Source of the DNA: Paenibacillus sp. FSL R5-0912
GTDB lineage: Bacteria; Bacillota; Bacilli; Paenibacillales; Paenibacillaceae
Reading direction: 5' to 3'
DNA length: 64,000 nucleotides
Assembly (NCBI RefSeq): GCF_000758605.1
Contig: NZ_CP009282.1
Location: 2,418,001 to 2,482,000 of the forward strand
The stretch's first letter is position 1. The number at the start of each line of letters is the position of its first letter. Of the stretch, positions 51,570 to 61,743 are shown piece by piece. Position numbers and translations under genes: made by a program. The notes below the pieces were generated by a model that made no database searches, had not been told where the DNA came from, and saw only the letters and a program-made list of their open reading frames with translations.

Positions 51570-54143
51570 TTGTTGGTCCATACTAAACTTCATATCCCCC
51601 ATGTCCGTAAATCTCTGGTAGCCCGGCCGAGGCTGCTTCATAAGCTGAATGAAGGAAGGGAGGCTAAGTTAACACTGATTTCCGCTCAGGCTGGATATGG
51701 CAAAACTACGGCATTAAGTGAATGGGTGAAACAATGCCTCAGCGTTGTGGCCTGGGTTTCGCTGGACGCACAGGATAATGATTGGATCCAGTTCTGGAGT
51801 TACTTCACCGCTTCTATTCAGGAGAGAGAGCCCGGATTCGGCTTAGCGGTGCAATCCCTGCTGGATAGCGGTCCTTCACAATCTTCAGAGCCTGCGATTA
51901 TGGAATTGTTGAATGCATTGAATGCTTTTCCGAACGAATTGGTAGTTATACTCGATGATTATCATGTCATAGAACTTCCCGCTATTCATCAATCCATCAC
52001 CTATCTGCTAGAGCATTTACCTCCACATATTCACCTCTATATTGCAAGTCGTACGGATCTGTCCATACCTACTGCCAGGCTGCTGGCCAAAGGTGAATTC
52101 CATCAGATTAAAATGCAGGATTTGCGTTTTCATTTGGACGAAGGACTTGTTTTTTTTCGCGAAACAACGGATTTAGGCTTAACTCCAGACCAAGTGGAGA
52201 TGCTGTTCCGGCAGACGGAAGGCTGGATCAGCGGCTTGCAGCTGGCAGCCCTTTCTTTGAAGCAAAGTGACAATATTTCGGCTACCCTTCAGCAGTTCAG
52301 CGGCCATCAGCATGATATTTCCGATTATTTGCTGCAAGAGGTATTTCACCATCAGCCGGAGCAGATACGTGCTTTTTTATTGGAAACCTCCATCCTGAAC
52401 CGCATGAACGCTTCCTTATGCCAGGCAGTAACCGGTCAGGCGAATGCTCAAGCACAATTGGAGAGACTGGAGCAAATGAATTTATTCATTGTCCCCTTGG
52501 ATGATCATCGGACATGGTACAGGTATCATCACCTGCTCTCGGATTTCTTACAGCAGCTATTGTTCAGAACAGACACAGATCAATGGATGCAGGTGCATGT
52601 TCGCGCGGCAGAGTGGCTGGAGTCACAAGGCTTTGACGAAGAAGCGGTGGAACATTATTTAGAAGGGAAATATTATCCGGATGCTGTCCGGTTAATTGAG
52701 AAAAATCTACATACGTTAGTCCAGACGAAAAGTGTTGTATTGATCCGATGGGTCTCTGTTTTACCGGAAAACTCCTTTGCTGAGAAGCCAATGGTTGAAT
52801 TATTTTATATTTCTGTCTTATTGGGCGTTGGGGAATGGACCGAAGCTTTTCACAGAGTGAAACAGGCAACCATCCGGTTTCAAGCACTGGAGGGCAAAGT
52901 ATCGGATGCGGAATGGAAGCAGGCCATGGGCAATATCTACTTTTTCCATGCGATCACCTCCTATCTGCACAAAGATTTGGAACGAACGTCAGACTACTTC
53001 GGGCTGGTTGAGCAGTATATGCCGGAAGGCAGTTTCTTTCAGACGGTGGGACGCAACAGATACCAGGGCTTTGATTCATTTGACGATCTATTGACCCATA
53101 TCAATGATCTTCATGCAGCGGATGCATTCCTGCCCAAATGGATCAGCGTGTGGCAGAACAAGCAGGAATACCCTTTTCTCGGATTCTTATGCGCTTCCTA
53201 CAGCAAGCTGTTATACGAGTGGAACCGGCTCGAAGAGGCGGAGAGGTATGCTGCGATGGTGCTCGGACGCCAGGATATGCAGCCCTTTGCGCGGATAATG
53301 ATCCAAATATCCATGAATGCTTCACGGATCCAGCAAGCAAAAGGCAATCCGATCCGGGCCAGAGCGCTGCTGAACGAGTTGAAAATGCAAATTGCCTCTC
53401 CGGATTACGAATTGTTTATGTACAGAATTGAAGCAGAACAGGCTTGTCTGTCCCTGGAGCAAGGCTTACTTCAAGAGGCTTTAGACTGGCTGCAAAGCTG
53501 CGGTCTTGCGCATACGGATGAGGTTTCGTTGAATCGGGTGACAGAATATCTTGCTTTTGCCAGAGTACTTATTGCTTGTGAGCGGATGGATGAAGCACTG
53601 TACTTGCTGGAACAGTTAAATCGCATGTTGGGGAGGGAAGACCGTCTGCGTGATCGTATTCAGGTCATCATTCTGCAAAGTCTGACGCTTCAGCGCTCTG
53701 GTCAAATGGAGGCGGCGCTGATTCAGGTAGAGGCAGCCCTGCAAAAGGCAGAGCCGGGGGGGTATATTCGCAGCTTTATAGATGAAGGCCCTGTGATGGC
53801 AGAGCTTCTGGCGGCTTATGGGAAGAGACTTCAAGATAATCACTTGGGGGATAAGCTGCTTGTTACTTCTGGTTATGTGCAGCAACTGCTTCAGGCTATG
53901 CAGGTCAAGAGCCAAGACAGCTTACCAGCCGAACAGCCCCGTAAAGAACTACTGACCGATCAGGAAACGAAGGTCCTAGTATTGATTGCGGCTGGTTTGG
54001 CGAACAAGGAAATTGCATCAGATCTAAACATCACTGGCGAAACTGTAAAGTTTCATATCCGGAATGTGTATAGAAAGCTTGAAGCGAACAATCGGATACA
54101 TGCCTTGCAGCGTGCCAAAGAGTTAAAGATATTCGTTGAATAA
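51570..54143 (+). CDS. MalT-like LuxR-family ATP-dependent regulator
   Basis: This 857-residue STAND-type regulator has a Walker A motif in LISAQAGYGKTTALSEW (near residue 44) and a Walker B strand in ELVVILDDYH. Winged-helix and helical-repeat (TPR-like) regions fill the middle, and the C-terminal 65 residues form a LuxR HTH: LTDQETKVLVLIAAGLANKE and ETVKFHIRNVYRKL. Such proteins bind an inducer and ATP, then activate promoters. Translation likely starts at TTG 51570, six bases after GGAGGG. The SLH surface protein downstream is a plausible target, but a terminator separates them. Confidence 0.9.
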   Translation: MLVHTKLHIPHVRKSLVARPRLLHKLNEGREAKLTLISAQAGYGKTTALSEWVKQCLSVVAWVSLDAQDNDWIQFWSYFTASIQEREPGFGLAVQSLLDSGPSQSSEPAIMELLNALNAFPNELVVILDDYHVIELPAIHQSITYLLEHLPPHIHLYIASRTDLSIPTARLLAKGEFHQIKMQDLRFHLDEGLVFFRETTDLGLTPDQVEMLFRQTEGWISGLQLAALSLKQSDNISATLQQFSGHQHDISDYLLQEVFHHQPEQIRAFLLETSILNRMNASLCQAVTGQANAQAQLERLEQMNLFIVPLDDHRTWYRYHHLLSDFLQQLLFRTDTDQWMQVHVRAAEWLESQGFDEEAVEHYLEGKYYPDAVRLIEKNLHTLVQTKSVVLIRWVSVLPENSFAEKPMVELFYISVLLGVGEWTEAFHRVKQATIRFQALEGKVSDAEWKQAMGNIYFFHAITSYLHKDLERTSDYFGLVEQYMPEGSFFQTVGRNRYQGFDSFDDLLTHINDLHAADAFLPKWISVWQNKQEYPFLGFLCASYSKLLYEWNRLEEAERYAAMVLGRQDMQPFARIMIQISMNASRIQQAKGNPIRARALLNELKMQIASPDYELFMYRIEAEQACLSLEQGLLQEALDWLQSCGLAHTDEVSLNRVTEYLAFARVLIACERMDEALYLLEQLNRMLGREDRLRDRIQVIILQSLTLQRSGQMEAALIQVEAALQKAEPGGYIRSFIDEGPVMAELLAAYGKRLQDNHLGDKLLVTSGYVQQLLQAMQVKSQDSLPAEQPRKELLTDQETKVLVLIAAGLANKEIASDLNITGETVKFHIRNVYRKLEANNRIHALQRAKELKIFVE

Positions 54144-54156
54144 TTATTAGGCCTAC

Positions 54157-54182
54157 CTCCCCAAATGGGGAGTTATTTTTTT
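54157..54182 (+). terminator. Terminator after the MalT-like gene
   Basis: CTCCCC-AAAT-GGGGAG is a perfect stem, followed by TTATTTTTTT. Confidence 0.85.
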
Positions 54183-54299
54183 GCACGGAAAGGCTTATAG
54201 TGGGATGAATACAATGAGAAATGACACAAAGAAGCTAGGAGATCGGAAATATTTGTGAGAGATATATGAAGTGGAGAAGTTTTGGAGGAGGGAATGCGT

Positions 54300-57200
54300 A
54301 TGAATAAGGCGTATAAAAAAGGATTGTCGGTTTTTCTGGTGCTACTAATGGTAATAGGAGGAATATCGGGGGTTATTGCACCTGGAGGTGGGACGGCTCA
54401 TGCTGCGGGAGGCTTCGCTGGAGGAACGGGTACAGCAAGTGATCCTTATCAGATTGCAACGGCCGATCAACTGAGTGAGGTTAGGAACTATTTGGATCCA
54501 GGTCTTTATTTTAATTTAATAGCTGATATTGATTTGAGTAGTTATGATAATTGGATGCCGATAGGAGTGAGGATCTATAGTGCCAATAGCTCCAGCAGTT
54601 CTCCGTTTAGTGGGAACATGGACGGCAATGGATTTAAAATCACAAATCTGAAAATTGATCAACCTTTTATTGTTTTTGAGGTCGGATTGTTTGGAAGGTC
54701 TACAGGGAATATTACCAATATGATTCTGGAAGATATTGAGGTGCAAGGAAGGTACTCATCGGGTGGTTTGTTATCCACTAACTACGGAACTATTAGCAAC
54801 ACTTACGTGACCGGAAGAATCGTGAATGGTTCAGCAGGTTTAGTTAATGAAAACTACGGAACTATTAGCAACAGCTACGCATTGGTAAGTATTACTGGAA
54901 ATGGAATAAGTGGTGGCTTGGTTGGTAGTAATTACAGCAACGGAATCATCAAAAACAGTTACGCCACAGGAAGTATTGCTGGAAGATCTTTAGTGGGCGG
55001 ATTGGTTGCTAGAAACGATGGAACCATTATCAATAGTTATGCCACAGGAAATGTGAGTGGGAGTAATTATTATGATATGGGGGGCTTGGTTGCTTACCTC
55101 TCCAGTGGAACCATTAGCAACAGCTTCTACGATAGTAGCACAACAGGACAGACGGATACCAGGAAAGGTACGGGTAAAACAACCGCAGAAATGCAAGATC
55201 CAACCACATTTAGTGACTGGGATTTCAGCGAAGATTGGTATATGCTTCCAGGACATTATCCTGAGTTATGGGCGTTTATAGCTTTGACACCAGGAACGAA
55301 TGCAGGAACGACGAAGTTAACCGGCGTGGCAAGTGGGATGGAGTATAAAGTCAACACAGGCTCGTACACGCCGATAGTCGATACAAGCGTGGACAACATT
55401 GTAGTCAGACTAGGCGATAAGATTTATTTACGGGTAAAAGGGGCTGCACAACCAGCGATTGCTGAACATATCCGGAGTGTAGATGCCCAGGATATCAAGA
55501 TTGTACCTATCCAATCAGCAGCAATTGATGGAGTGACCGTGCCGGAAACCGGTGCCGTACCCGTTGCGGCTCTGGCGGACACGGCAGAGTATACAGCAGC
55601 GATAGCCTGGAATCCGGCAGATGCTACCTTTGCCGGAGAAGAAAGCTACACGGCGAAGATAAGCCTCACGCCCAAGCCGGGGTACACTTTAGCCGGAGTA
55701 GCAAAAGACTTCTTCACTGTAGCGGGAGCTACAACGACGAATGCAGCGGATTCAGGTGTAGTGACCGCCGCATTCCCGGCGACGGCAGCGATACCTATCA
55801 CGGCGGCAGCGATTGCTGGAGTAACCGCGCCGGTCGCAGGTGAAGCGCCGACAACATCGATAGTGGACACGGCAGAGTATACAGCGGCGATAGCCTGGAA
55901 TCCGGCAGATGCTACCTTTGCCGGAGAAGAAAGCTACACGGCGAAGATAAGCCTCACGCCCAAGCCAGGTTACACTTTAGCAGGAGTGGCTAAAGATTTC
56001 TTCACTGTAGTCGGAGCAACCACTACGAATGCAGCGGATTCAGGAGTAGTGACCGCTGTATTCCCGGCGACGGCAGCGATACCTATCACGACGGCGGCGA
56101 TAGCTGGAGTGACCGCGCCGGTCGCAGGTGAAGCGCCAACAGCATCGATAGCGGACACGGCAGAGTATACGGCGGCGATAGACTGGACTCCGGCAGACGC
56201 GAAGTTTACGGGAGCAGCGATTTATACAGCGAAGATCAGCCTCACGCCCAAGCCGGGGTACACTTTAGCCGGCGTAGCTAAAGATTTCTTCACTGTAGTC
56301 GGAGCAACCACTACGAATGCAGCGGATTCAGGAGTAGTGACCGCTGTATTCCCGGCGACGGCAGCGATACCTATCACGACGGCAGCGATTGCTGGAGTGA
56401 CCGTGCCGGTCGCAGGTGCAGCGCCGACAGCATCGATAGCGGACACGGCAGAGTATACAGCGGCGATAGATTGGACTCCGGCAGACACGAAGTTTGCGGG
56501 AGCAGCAGTTTACACGGCGAAGATAAGCCTCATGCCCAAGCCGGGGTACACTTTAGCCGGAGTAGCTAAAGATTTCTTCACTGTAGTCGGAGCAACCACT
56601 ACGAATGCAGCGGATTCAGGAGTTGTGACCGCCGTATTTCCGGCGACGGCACCGATAGCTATCACGACGGCGGCGATAGCTGGAGTGACCGCGCCGGTCG
56701 CAGGTGAAGCGCCAACAGCATCGATAGCGGACACGGCAGAGTATACGGCGGCGATAGACTGGACTCCGGCAGACGCGAAGTTTGCGGGAGCAGCGATTTA
56801 TACGGCGAAGATCAGCCTCACGCCCAAGCCAGGTTACACTTTAGCAGGAGTGGCTAAAGACTTCTTCACTGTAGCGGGAGCTACAACGACGAATGCAGCG
56901 GATTCAGGTGTAGTGACCGCCGCATTCCCGGCGACGGCAGCGGTGCCTATCCAGACGGCAGCGATAGCTGGAGTGACTGCGCCGGTCGCAGGTGAAGCGC
57001 CGACAGCATCGATAGCGGACACGGCAGAGTATACAGCGGCGATAGATTGGACTCCGGCAGACACGAAGTTTGCGGGAGCAGCAGTTTACACGGCGAAGAT
57101 CAGCCTCACGCCCAAGCCGGGGTACACTTTAGCCGGAGTAGCTAAAGATTTCTTCACTGTAGTCGGAGCAACCACTACGAATGCAGCGGATTCAGGAGTT

Positions 57201-59468
57201 GTGACCGCCGTATTCCCGGCGACGGCAGCGTTACCTATCACGACGGCGGCGATAGCGGGAGTAACCGTGCCGGTCGCAGGTGAAGCGCCGACAGCATCGA
57301 TAGCGGACACGGCAGAGTATACGACGGCGATAGCCTGGACCCCGTCGGACGCGACCTTTGCGGGAGCAGCAGTTTACACGGCGAAGATAAGCCTTACGCC
57401 AAAACCCGGTTATACCTTAGCGGGAGTGGCTAAAGACTTCTTCACTGTAGCGGGAGCTACAACGACGAATGCAGCGGATTCAGGTGTAGTGACCGCTGTA
57501 TTCCCGGCGACGGCAGCGATACCTATCACGACGGCAGCGATTGCTGGAGTAACCGTGCCGGTCGCAGGTGAAGCGCCGACAGCATCGATAGCGGACACGG
57601 CAGAGTATACAGCGGCGATAGATTGGACTCCGGCAGACGCAAGCTTTGGTGAAGGAACGGCGTATACCGCAACGATCACAATCACGCCCAAGCAGGGTTA
57701 CACCTTAACCGGAGTACCCGCTTACTTCTTTACCGTACCGGGAGCAAACACCACGAATACAGCAGATTCAGGAGTGGTAACCGCCGCATTCCCGGCGACG
57801 GCGATCGTGCCTGTGACAGCTATTCCCATCAAGGCAGCAGAGATAGCGGGTGTAACTGCACCGCTAACCGGTGCCACACCGGTAACGATGGTAACGTACT
57901 CGTCAGAATATTCTGCCGCGGTTAGCTGGTCACCAGCGACGACCTTATTTGCTCCAGAAACGGCTTATACGGCGACGATCACAATCACGCCCAAGCCGGG
58001 GTATACCTTAACTGGAGTACCCGCCTACTTCTTTACCGTACCGGGAGCTAGCACCACCAATACAGCAGATTCAGGAGTGGTAACCGCCGAGTTCCCGGCG
58101 ACGGCAGCGTTGCCTGTCACGGAAGTGCCTGTATCAAACGTTCCAATTACTACACCCGGGATAATGGGTGTGACCGCACCGATCATCGGGACTACGCCGG
58201 TAACGACGGCGACTTATTCGCCAGAATATATAGCCACGGTTAGCTGGTCACCAGCGATGACCGTATTTGCCCCAGGCACGGCGTATACGGCGATGATTAC
58301 AATCACGCCCAAGCCAGGGTATACCTTAACGGGAGTGCCTGCGAACTTCTTCACTGTTGCTGGAGCATCAACGACGAATGCAGCGGACTCAGGCATTATA
58401 ACTGCCGAATTCCCGGCTACACAGCTTGTTAGTATTGACCCTGGAAGTACTTTCATCCTCCCAACGAATATCATTGTTAGCAGTACCAACGGTACATTAA
58501 CGCTTCCCGTAAACCAGGCGGGTGAAGTTAGCTTCGAGGATGCCATCAAGATTTCCATTCCCGCCGGAGCTATAAACAAAGAGTTGATATTATCCATTGA
58601 AAAGGTGCTGGATCCACAAAAGCTTTTCCCAAATAACGAGCTCCTGCTCAGTCCCGTGTACGAGGTTACCAAAAACTTCCTGGAGAACTTCATTAAACCG
58701 GTTAGGTTGAACATTGCCTTTGATCCATCCCTTGTGACAAGCAACCAACTAGCAGCGGTATTCTATTATGATGAGGTGAAGAAAGCCTGGATTGAAGTCG
58801 CAGGCGGCAAGAGCGAAGGGAATCACATCATTGTGGAAGTGGATCACTTCGGGAAATATGCAGTGCTCAGTGTAGACGAAGTGACGGGATTGCCAGTAAG
58901 AGCGCCGGTCACGGAGAGTCCTACGGAAGTTATCCTGAGTGATGTCGCTGGACATTGGGCAGAAGCCAACATCCAGCAAGCGTTGAGCATGGGCGTGGTT
59001 AAGGGTTACCTGGACGGAACGTTCCAGCCGAATCATTCAGTGACGCGTGCGGAATTCGCTGTGATGCTGATGAATGCGCTGAAGCATCAAGGAGCAGGGG
59101 CGGATCTGAAATTCGCAGATTCAGCTACAATTGGAGTGTGGGCGCAGACAGCCATCGCACAGGCGGTGCAAGCAGGCATAATTACAGGTTATGAGGACGG
59201 CGGTTTCCGTCCGAATGCAGAAATCACACGCGCCGAGATGGCGGTCATCCTCGCCAAAGCGCTGGGTGAGTCTACCGGAGTCAAGCTGACCACCAGCTTC
59301 GCTGACGATAAGAATATTCCAGGCTGGGCAAAGGCCAGCATTGATTTCGTGAAGCAAGCGGGTATCGTGCAAGGGAAGGGTAACAACGAATTTGCTCCGC
59401 AAGACTCTGCTACAAGAGCTGAGGCTGTGACGGTTCTGCTGAAGCTGCTGGCACAACGGGGAAAATGA
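54300..59468 (+). CDS. Large SLH-anchored surface protein with ten tandem domains
   Basis: This 1722-residue exported protein starts with a signal peptide (KKGLSVFLVLLMVIGG, cleavage near AHA-AG). Residues about 155-277 contain GLUG-type motifs (GGLVGSNYSNGIIKNSYATG). Ten ~96-residue repeats cover about 404-1379; each has TAEYTAAI, YTAKISLTPKPGYTL and a DSGVVTA-FPAT end, probably beta-sandwich domains. A ~150-residue region with IPAGAINKELILSIEK follows. Three SLH domains (GHWAEANIQQAL, GVWAQTAIAQAV, PGWAKASIDFVK) at about 1546-1720 bind the cell wall. Of three in-frame starts, ATG 54300 has the best spacing from GGAGGG. Its role is probably adhesion or glycan binding. Confidence 0.9.
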   Translation: MNKAYKKGLSVFLVLLMVIGGISGVIAPGGGTAHAAGGFAGGTGTASDPYQIATADQLSEVRNYLDPGLYFNLIADIDLSSYDNWMPIGVRIYSANSSSSSPFSGNMDGNGFKITNLKIDQPFIVFEVGLFGRSTGNITNMILEDIEVQGRYSSGGLLSTNYGTISNTYVTGRIVNGSAGLVNENYGTISNSYALVSITGNGISGGLVGSNYSNGIIKNSYATGSIAGRSLVGGLVARNDGTIINSYATGNVSGSNYYDMGGLVAYLSSGTISNSFYDSSTTGQTDTRKGTGKTTAEMQDPTTFSDWDFSEDWYMLPGHYPELWAFIALTPGTNAGTTKLTGVASGMEYKVNTGSYTPIVDTSVDNIVVRLGDKIYLRVKGAAQPAIAEHIRSVDAQDIKIVPIQSAAIDGVTVPETGAVPVAALADTAEYTAAIAWNPADATFAGEESYTAKISLTPKPGYTLAGVAKDFFTVAGATTTNAADSGVVTAAFPATAAIPITAAAIAGVTAPVAGEAPTTSIVDTAEYTAAIAWNPADATFAGEESYTAKISLTPKPGYTLAGVAKDFFTVVGATTTNAADSGVVTAVFPATAAIPITTAAIAGVTAPVAGEAPTASIADTAEYTAAIDWTPADAKFTGAAIYTAKISLTPKPGYTLAGVAKDFFTVVGATTTNAADSGVVTAVFPATAAIPITTAAIAGVTVPVAGAAPTASIADTAEYTAAIDWTPADTKFAGAAVYTAKISLMPKPGYTLAGVAKDFFTVVGATTTNAADSGVVTAVFPATAPIAITTAAIAGVTAPVAGEAPTASIADTAEYTAAIDWTPADAKFAGAAIYTAKISLTPKPGYTLAGVAKDFFTVAGATTTNAADSGVVTAAFPATAAVPIQTAAIAGVTAPVAGEAPTASIADTAEYTAAIDWTPADTKFAGAAVYTAKISLTPKPGYTLAGVAKDFFTVVGATTTNAADSGVVTAVFPATAALPITTAAIAGVTVPVAGEAPTASIADTAEYTTAIAWTPSDATFAGAAVYTAKISLTPKPGYTLAGVAKDFFTVAGATTTNAADSGVVTAVFPATAAIPITTAAIAGVTVPVAGEAPTASIADTAEYTAAIDWTPADASFGEGTAYTATITITPKQGYTLTGVPAYFFTVPGANTTNTADSGVVTAAFPATAIVPVTAIPIKAAEIAGVTAPLTGATPVTMVTYSSEYSAAVSWSPATTLFAPETAYTATITITPKPGYTLTGVPAYFFTVPGASTTNTADSGVVTAEFPATAALPVTEVPVSNVPITTPGIMGVTAPIIGTTPVTTATYSPEYIATVSWSPAMTVFAPGTAYTAMITITPKPGYTLTGVPANFFTVAGASTTNAADSGIITAEFPATQLVSIDPGSTFILPTNIIVSSTNGTLTLPVNQAGEVSFEDAIKISIPAGAINKELILSIEKVLDPQKLFPNNELLLSPVYEVTKNFLENFIKPVRLNIAFDPSLVTSNQLAAVFYYDEVKKAWIEVAGGKSEGNHIIVEVDHFGKYAVLSVDEVTGLPVRAPVTESPTEVILSDVAGHWAEANIQQALSMGVVKGYLDGTFQPNHSVTRAEFAVMLMNALKHQGAGADLKFADSATIGVWAQTAIAQAVQAGIITGYEDGGFRPNAEITRAEMAVILAKALGESTGVKLTTSFADDKNIPGWAKASIDFVKQAGIVQGKGNNEFAPQDSATRAEAVTVLLKLLAQRGK
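55509..58435 (+). repeat. Ten coding repeats, 288-bp period
   Basis: Units start at 55509 and then every 288 bases to 57525; units 9 and 10 start at 57828 and 58146 after 15- and 30-base extensions. Units 2-8 are nearly identical even at third codon positions, while units 9 and 10 are clearly diverged. The array should recombine easily, so copy number may vary between strains and assemblies. Confidence 0.9.
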
Positions 59469-59490
59469 ATTAAGGATCACGTAATCTAGT

Positions 59491-59532
59491 AAACAACCGC
59501 CCTTTCGCAAACCTGCGAAAGGGCGGTTGTTT
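59491..59532. terminator. Perfect bidirectional terminator
   Basis: AAACAACCGCCCTTTCGC pairs perfectly with its complement across AAACCT. It lies between the SLH gene and the convergent pseudogene. Confidence 0.9.
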
Positions 59533-59538
59533 GTCGAT

Positions 59539-59961
59539 CTATTCCATTTCCTCCTCAACCGTCTTCGCCGAGCTCGGTGTATTCTTGTTCTTATACACCC
59601 ACATCGCGTACTCCAGCGGGCGGACCAGCGTTTTGCGGTAGGTACCGCTGACGCCGGAGCGGGCGAAGACCTCGCGGGCCGGCTTCGGGTTGACCTCCAG
59701 CTCGTAGATCTTACCCTCGCGGTCGATCGCGAGGTCCAGTGCCAGCTCGCAGCTTGCGCCGAAGCTGTCTTCTTGGTATGCGCAGCGGCTACCTGGCCGG
59801 TCAATGCCGATGAATTCCCAGAAGCCCTGGCCGTTCTTCTGCACGAGCATCCGGTAGTCATGGAACCTGCTGCTGGGCAGCTGCTGCGGAATATCCGGCT
59901 GGACGAGGAACTTGCCGCTTGCGCGACCATGTTCCGCTTTTAACATCATAAACAATCTCAA
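59539..59961 (-). pseudogene. Collapsed YheC/YheD-like ATP-grasp gene
   Basis: The frame (140 residues) matches the gene at 61744-62817 in FHDYRMLVQKNGQG and ELEVNPKPAREVFARSG. It lacks the N-terminal half and about 45 residues between GIDRPGSRCAYQ and EDSFGASCEL. At its 5' end the bases for VYDVKSGTWSRK survive in another frame, showing an out-of-frame deletion. It is therefore a decayed second copy, not a functional enzyme. Confidence 0.75.
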
Positions 59962-60069
59962 TCAAAGAGTTTGAGTGGCCCGTAATACAATGCGCCTTAT
60001 GTTAACGAATCATTAAGTCAAACCGCAAGGCATAAGTACGCTGGCGTGAATTTTGTGAATAGGAGAGAG

Positions 60070-60121
60070 AAGAGCTTCTCCCACAATAGATCGAGGAAGA
60101 AGCTCTTAATTGTTTTTTTTA
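60070..60121 (+). terminator. Hairpin terminator in the gap before the DUF421 gene
   Basis: AAGAGCTTCT pairs perfectly with AGAAGCTCTT across a 19-base loop, followed by eight T. It faces rightward, so it would end a transcript from the left; no intact gene there needs it. The gap 59962-60240 contains no gene. Confidence 0.75.
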
Positions 60122-60240
60122 TAGTTCTGGAGTGTCTTTGTAATGGAAAGGTTCAATATATGCATTATGGATAAATTTTGAATAGGATACAATTTAGAAT
60201 TACATACTAATTGAAATCGGTATTTCTGGAGGATGATCTG

Positions 60241-60816
60241 ATGGATCTAGCTTGGATATGGAAATCTGCTTTTCTAGTCTTAGTCGGAATGATTCTTCTG
60301 AGAATTGCCGGCAGAAAATCAATTTCGCAGATGAGTGTAGCGACGACGGTAATAATGATCTCAATCGGTACTACCATAGTTCAACCTATTGCGAATCATG
60401 AATTGTGGCAAGCGATAGGCTCTGCTTCGGTATTTATTGTGTCATTATTAATTATTGAATATTTACAATTGAAATTTAATTGGCTTGAAAAGGTGCTTAG
60501 TGGCCAATCCAAGATCGTTATTGAAAACGGACAAATCAACATTACTACTCTTCGCTCCATTCGTATGTCAGTAGACCAACTTGAAATAAGGCTCAGAGAG
60601 CAAGGGATTACGAACTTCACAGATGTCCAAACCGCTACACTTGAACCAAACGGCCAATTAGGATATGAACTAATGCGGCATGCCAAACCAGTGACCATTG
60701 GGGAATTAGAACGTTTGCTCGGCCTGAAGTCAGAAGATGCTTTGGAGCAAGGTTCGCTTTTCAAAGAGGTTAGCCAAAACAACCATGAAAAGGATATCGA
60801 CCCCACACTGCAGTAA
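60241..60816 (+). CDS. DUF421 (YetF-like) membrane protein
   Basis: This 191-residue protein has three membrane segments in residues 5-80, with FLVLVGMILLRIAGRKSISQ and ATTVIMISIGTTIVQPI. A soluble DUF421 domain follows, recognised by SGQSKIVIENGQI, SIRMSVDQLEIRLREQGI and VQTATLEPNGQLGY. B. subtilis has several such proteins linked to spore or envelope physiology; their biochemistry is unclear. GGAGGA lies seven bases before ATG 60241. It is the only intact gene between the two YheC/YheD-like copies. Confidence 0.88.
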   Translation: MDLAWIWKSAFLVLVGMILLRIAGRKSISQMSVATTVIMISIGTTIVQPIANHELWQAIGSASVFIVSLLIIEYLQLKFNWLEKVLSGQSKIVIENGQINITTLRSIRMSVDQLEIRLREQGITNFTDVQTATLEPNGQLGYELMRHAKPVTIGELERLLGLKSEDALEQGSLFKEVSQNNHEKDIDPTLQ

Positions 60817-60832
60817 GCTGAAAATAGGATCT

Positions 60833-61660
60833 TTAGCTTCTTATTCGTACTTCTGCATGATTTGAACCAATTCCCTGATTTCCCCCAGCAAACTCCCGGT
60901 TACCGGCGATAGGACGGTTAACGAAGAAATAGTAAGGCGTGACTCCAGCCCACGAAAGTCGGTCCAGAAGTTCTCCGAGAATAACGGGATCATCGTTTAT
61001 ACCTTTGAGAACCGGTGTCTGATTAACGACAATAGCTCCAGCGTTATGAAGAGCTTTAAAAGCTTTTTTGGCTTCAGGCGTTATTTCACGAGGATGATTA
61101 ATGTGTGCCATCACATATATCCGTTTGTCTTCAGTAGAATGAGTCTGAATCAAATTCAGCAGCTCTTGATCTTCCTATATGCGCTCTAAGACTTTCAATG
61201 ATTGAACGAAGCTTCGAAGTCGAGAGAATCAGACTGTCTCCCCCCCGTTAGAAGTACATTGTTAATCTCGGGGTGACTTGAAATATATTCCAATCCTAGT
61301 GTGACATCAGACTGAGCCTCTTTCACATCATTACGGAACAACCGTTTACGGAAGCAATAGCGGCAGTAAGCCCCGCAAACCTCGGATACGATTAGAAGTG
61401 CTGTCGTTCTGTATTTATGCTGACAGCCTGGTACAACATAATTTGTATCCTCATCTGAAGCATCCCAGCGGCCATATTCCATTAGCTCTCCTTCACCTGG
61501 AATGACTAGTTTTCGAATAGGATCCTTCGGATCGTCCCAGTTAATCAAAGAAAGATAATAGCTATTGACACGGAAAACAAATCTGTCTGTGACTTCTTTA
61601 AGTTTTTCTTTCTCCGACTCAGACAATAACTCAATTTTGTTAATATCTGTTATATACCTT
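60833..61660 (-). pseudogene. Broken lysine 2,3-aminomutase-like radical SAM gene
   Basis: The 5' piece reads YITDINKIELLSESEK and retains the cluster motif CGAYCRYC (CxxxCxxC) in VSEVCGAYCRYCFRKRLF. It runs to LLTGG and then goes out of frame. The 3' piece reads STEDKRIYVMAHINHPREIT and GVTPYYFFVNRPIAGNREFA, then shifts again before the usual C-terminus. The start codon and a central stretch are missing. Intact KamA-family enzymes make beta-lysine using SAM and PLP; this copy cannot. Confidence 0.8.
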
Positions 61661-61685
61661 ACCTATTTTTATTGATTCAGTAATA

Positions 61686-61724
61686 AGAACCGCCCCTTCT
61701 GTATTTGTGAAGGAGCGGTTCATT
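61686..61724 (-). terminator. Terminator of the YheC/YheD-like gene
   Basis: GAACCGCCCCTTC pairs with GAAGGAGCGGTTC (one mismatch); read on the minus strand it is followed by TTATTACTG. Confidence 0.65.
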
Positions 61725-61743
61725 GCTGTTCATTACCAATCTT

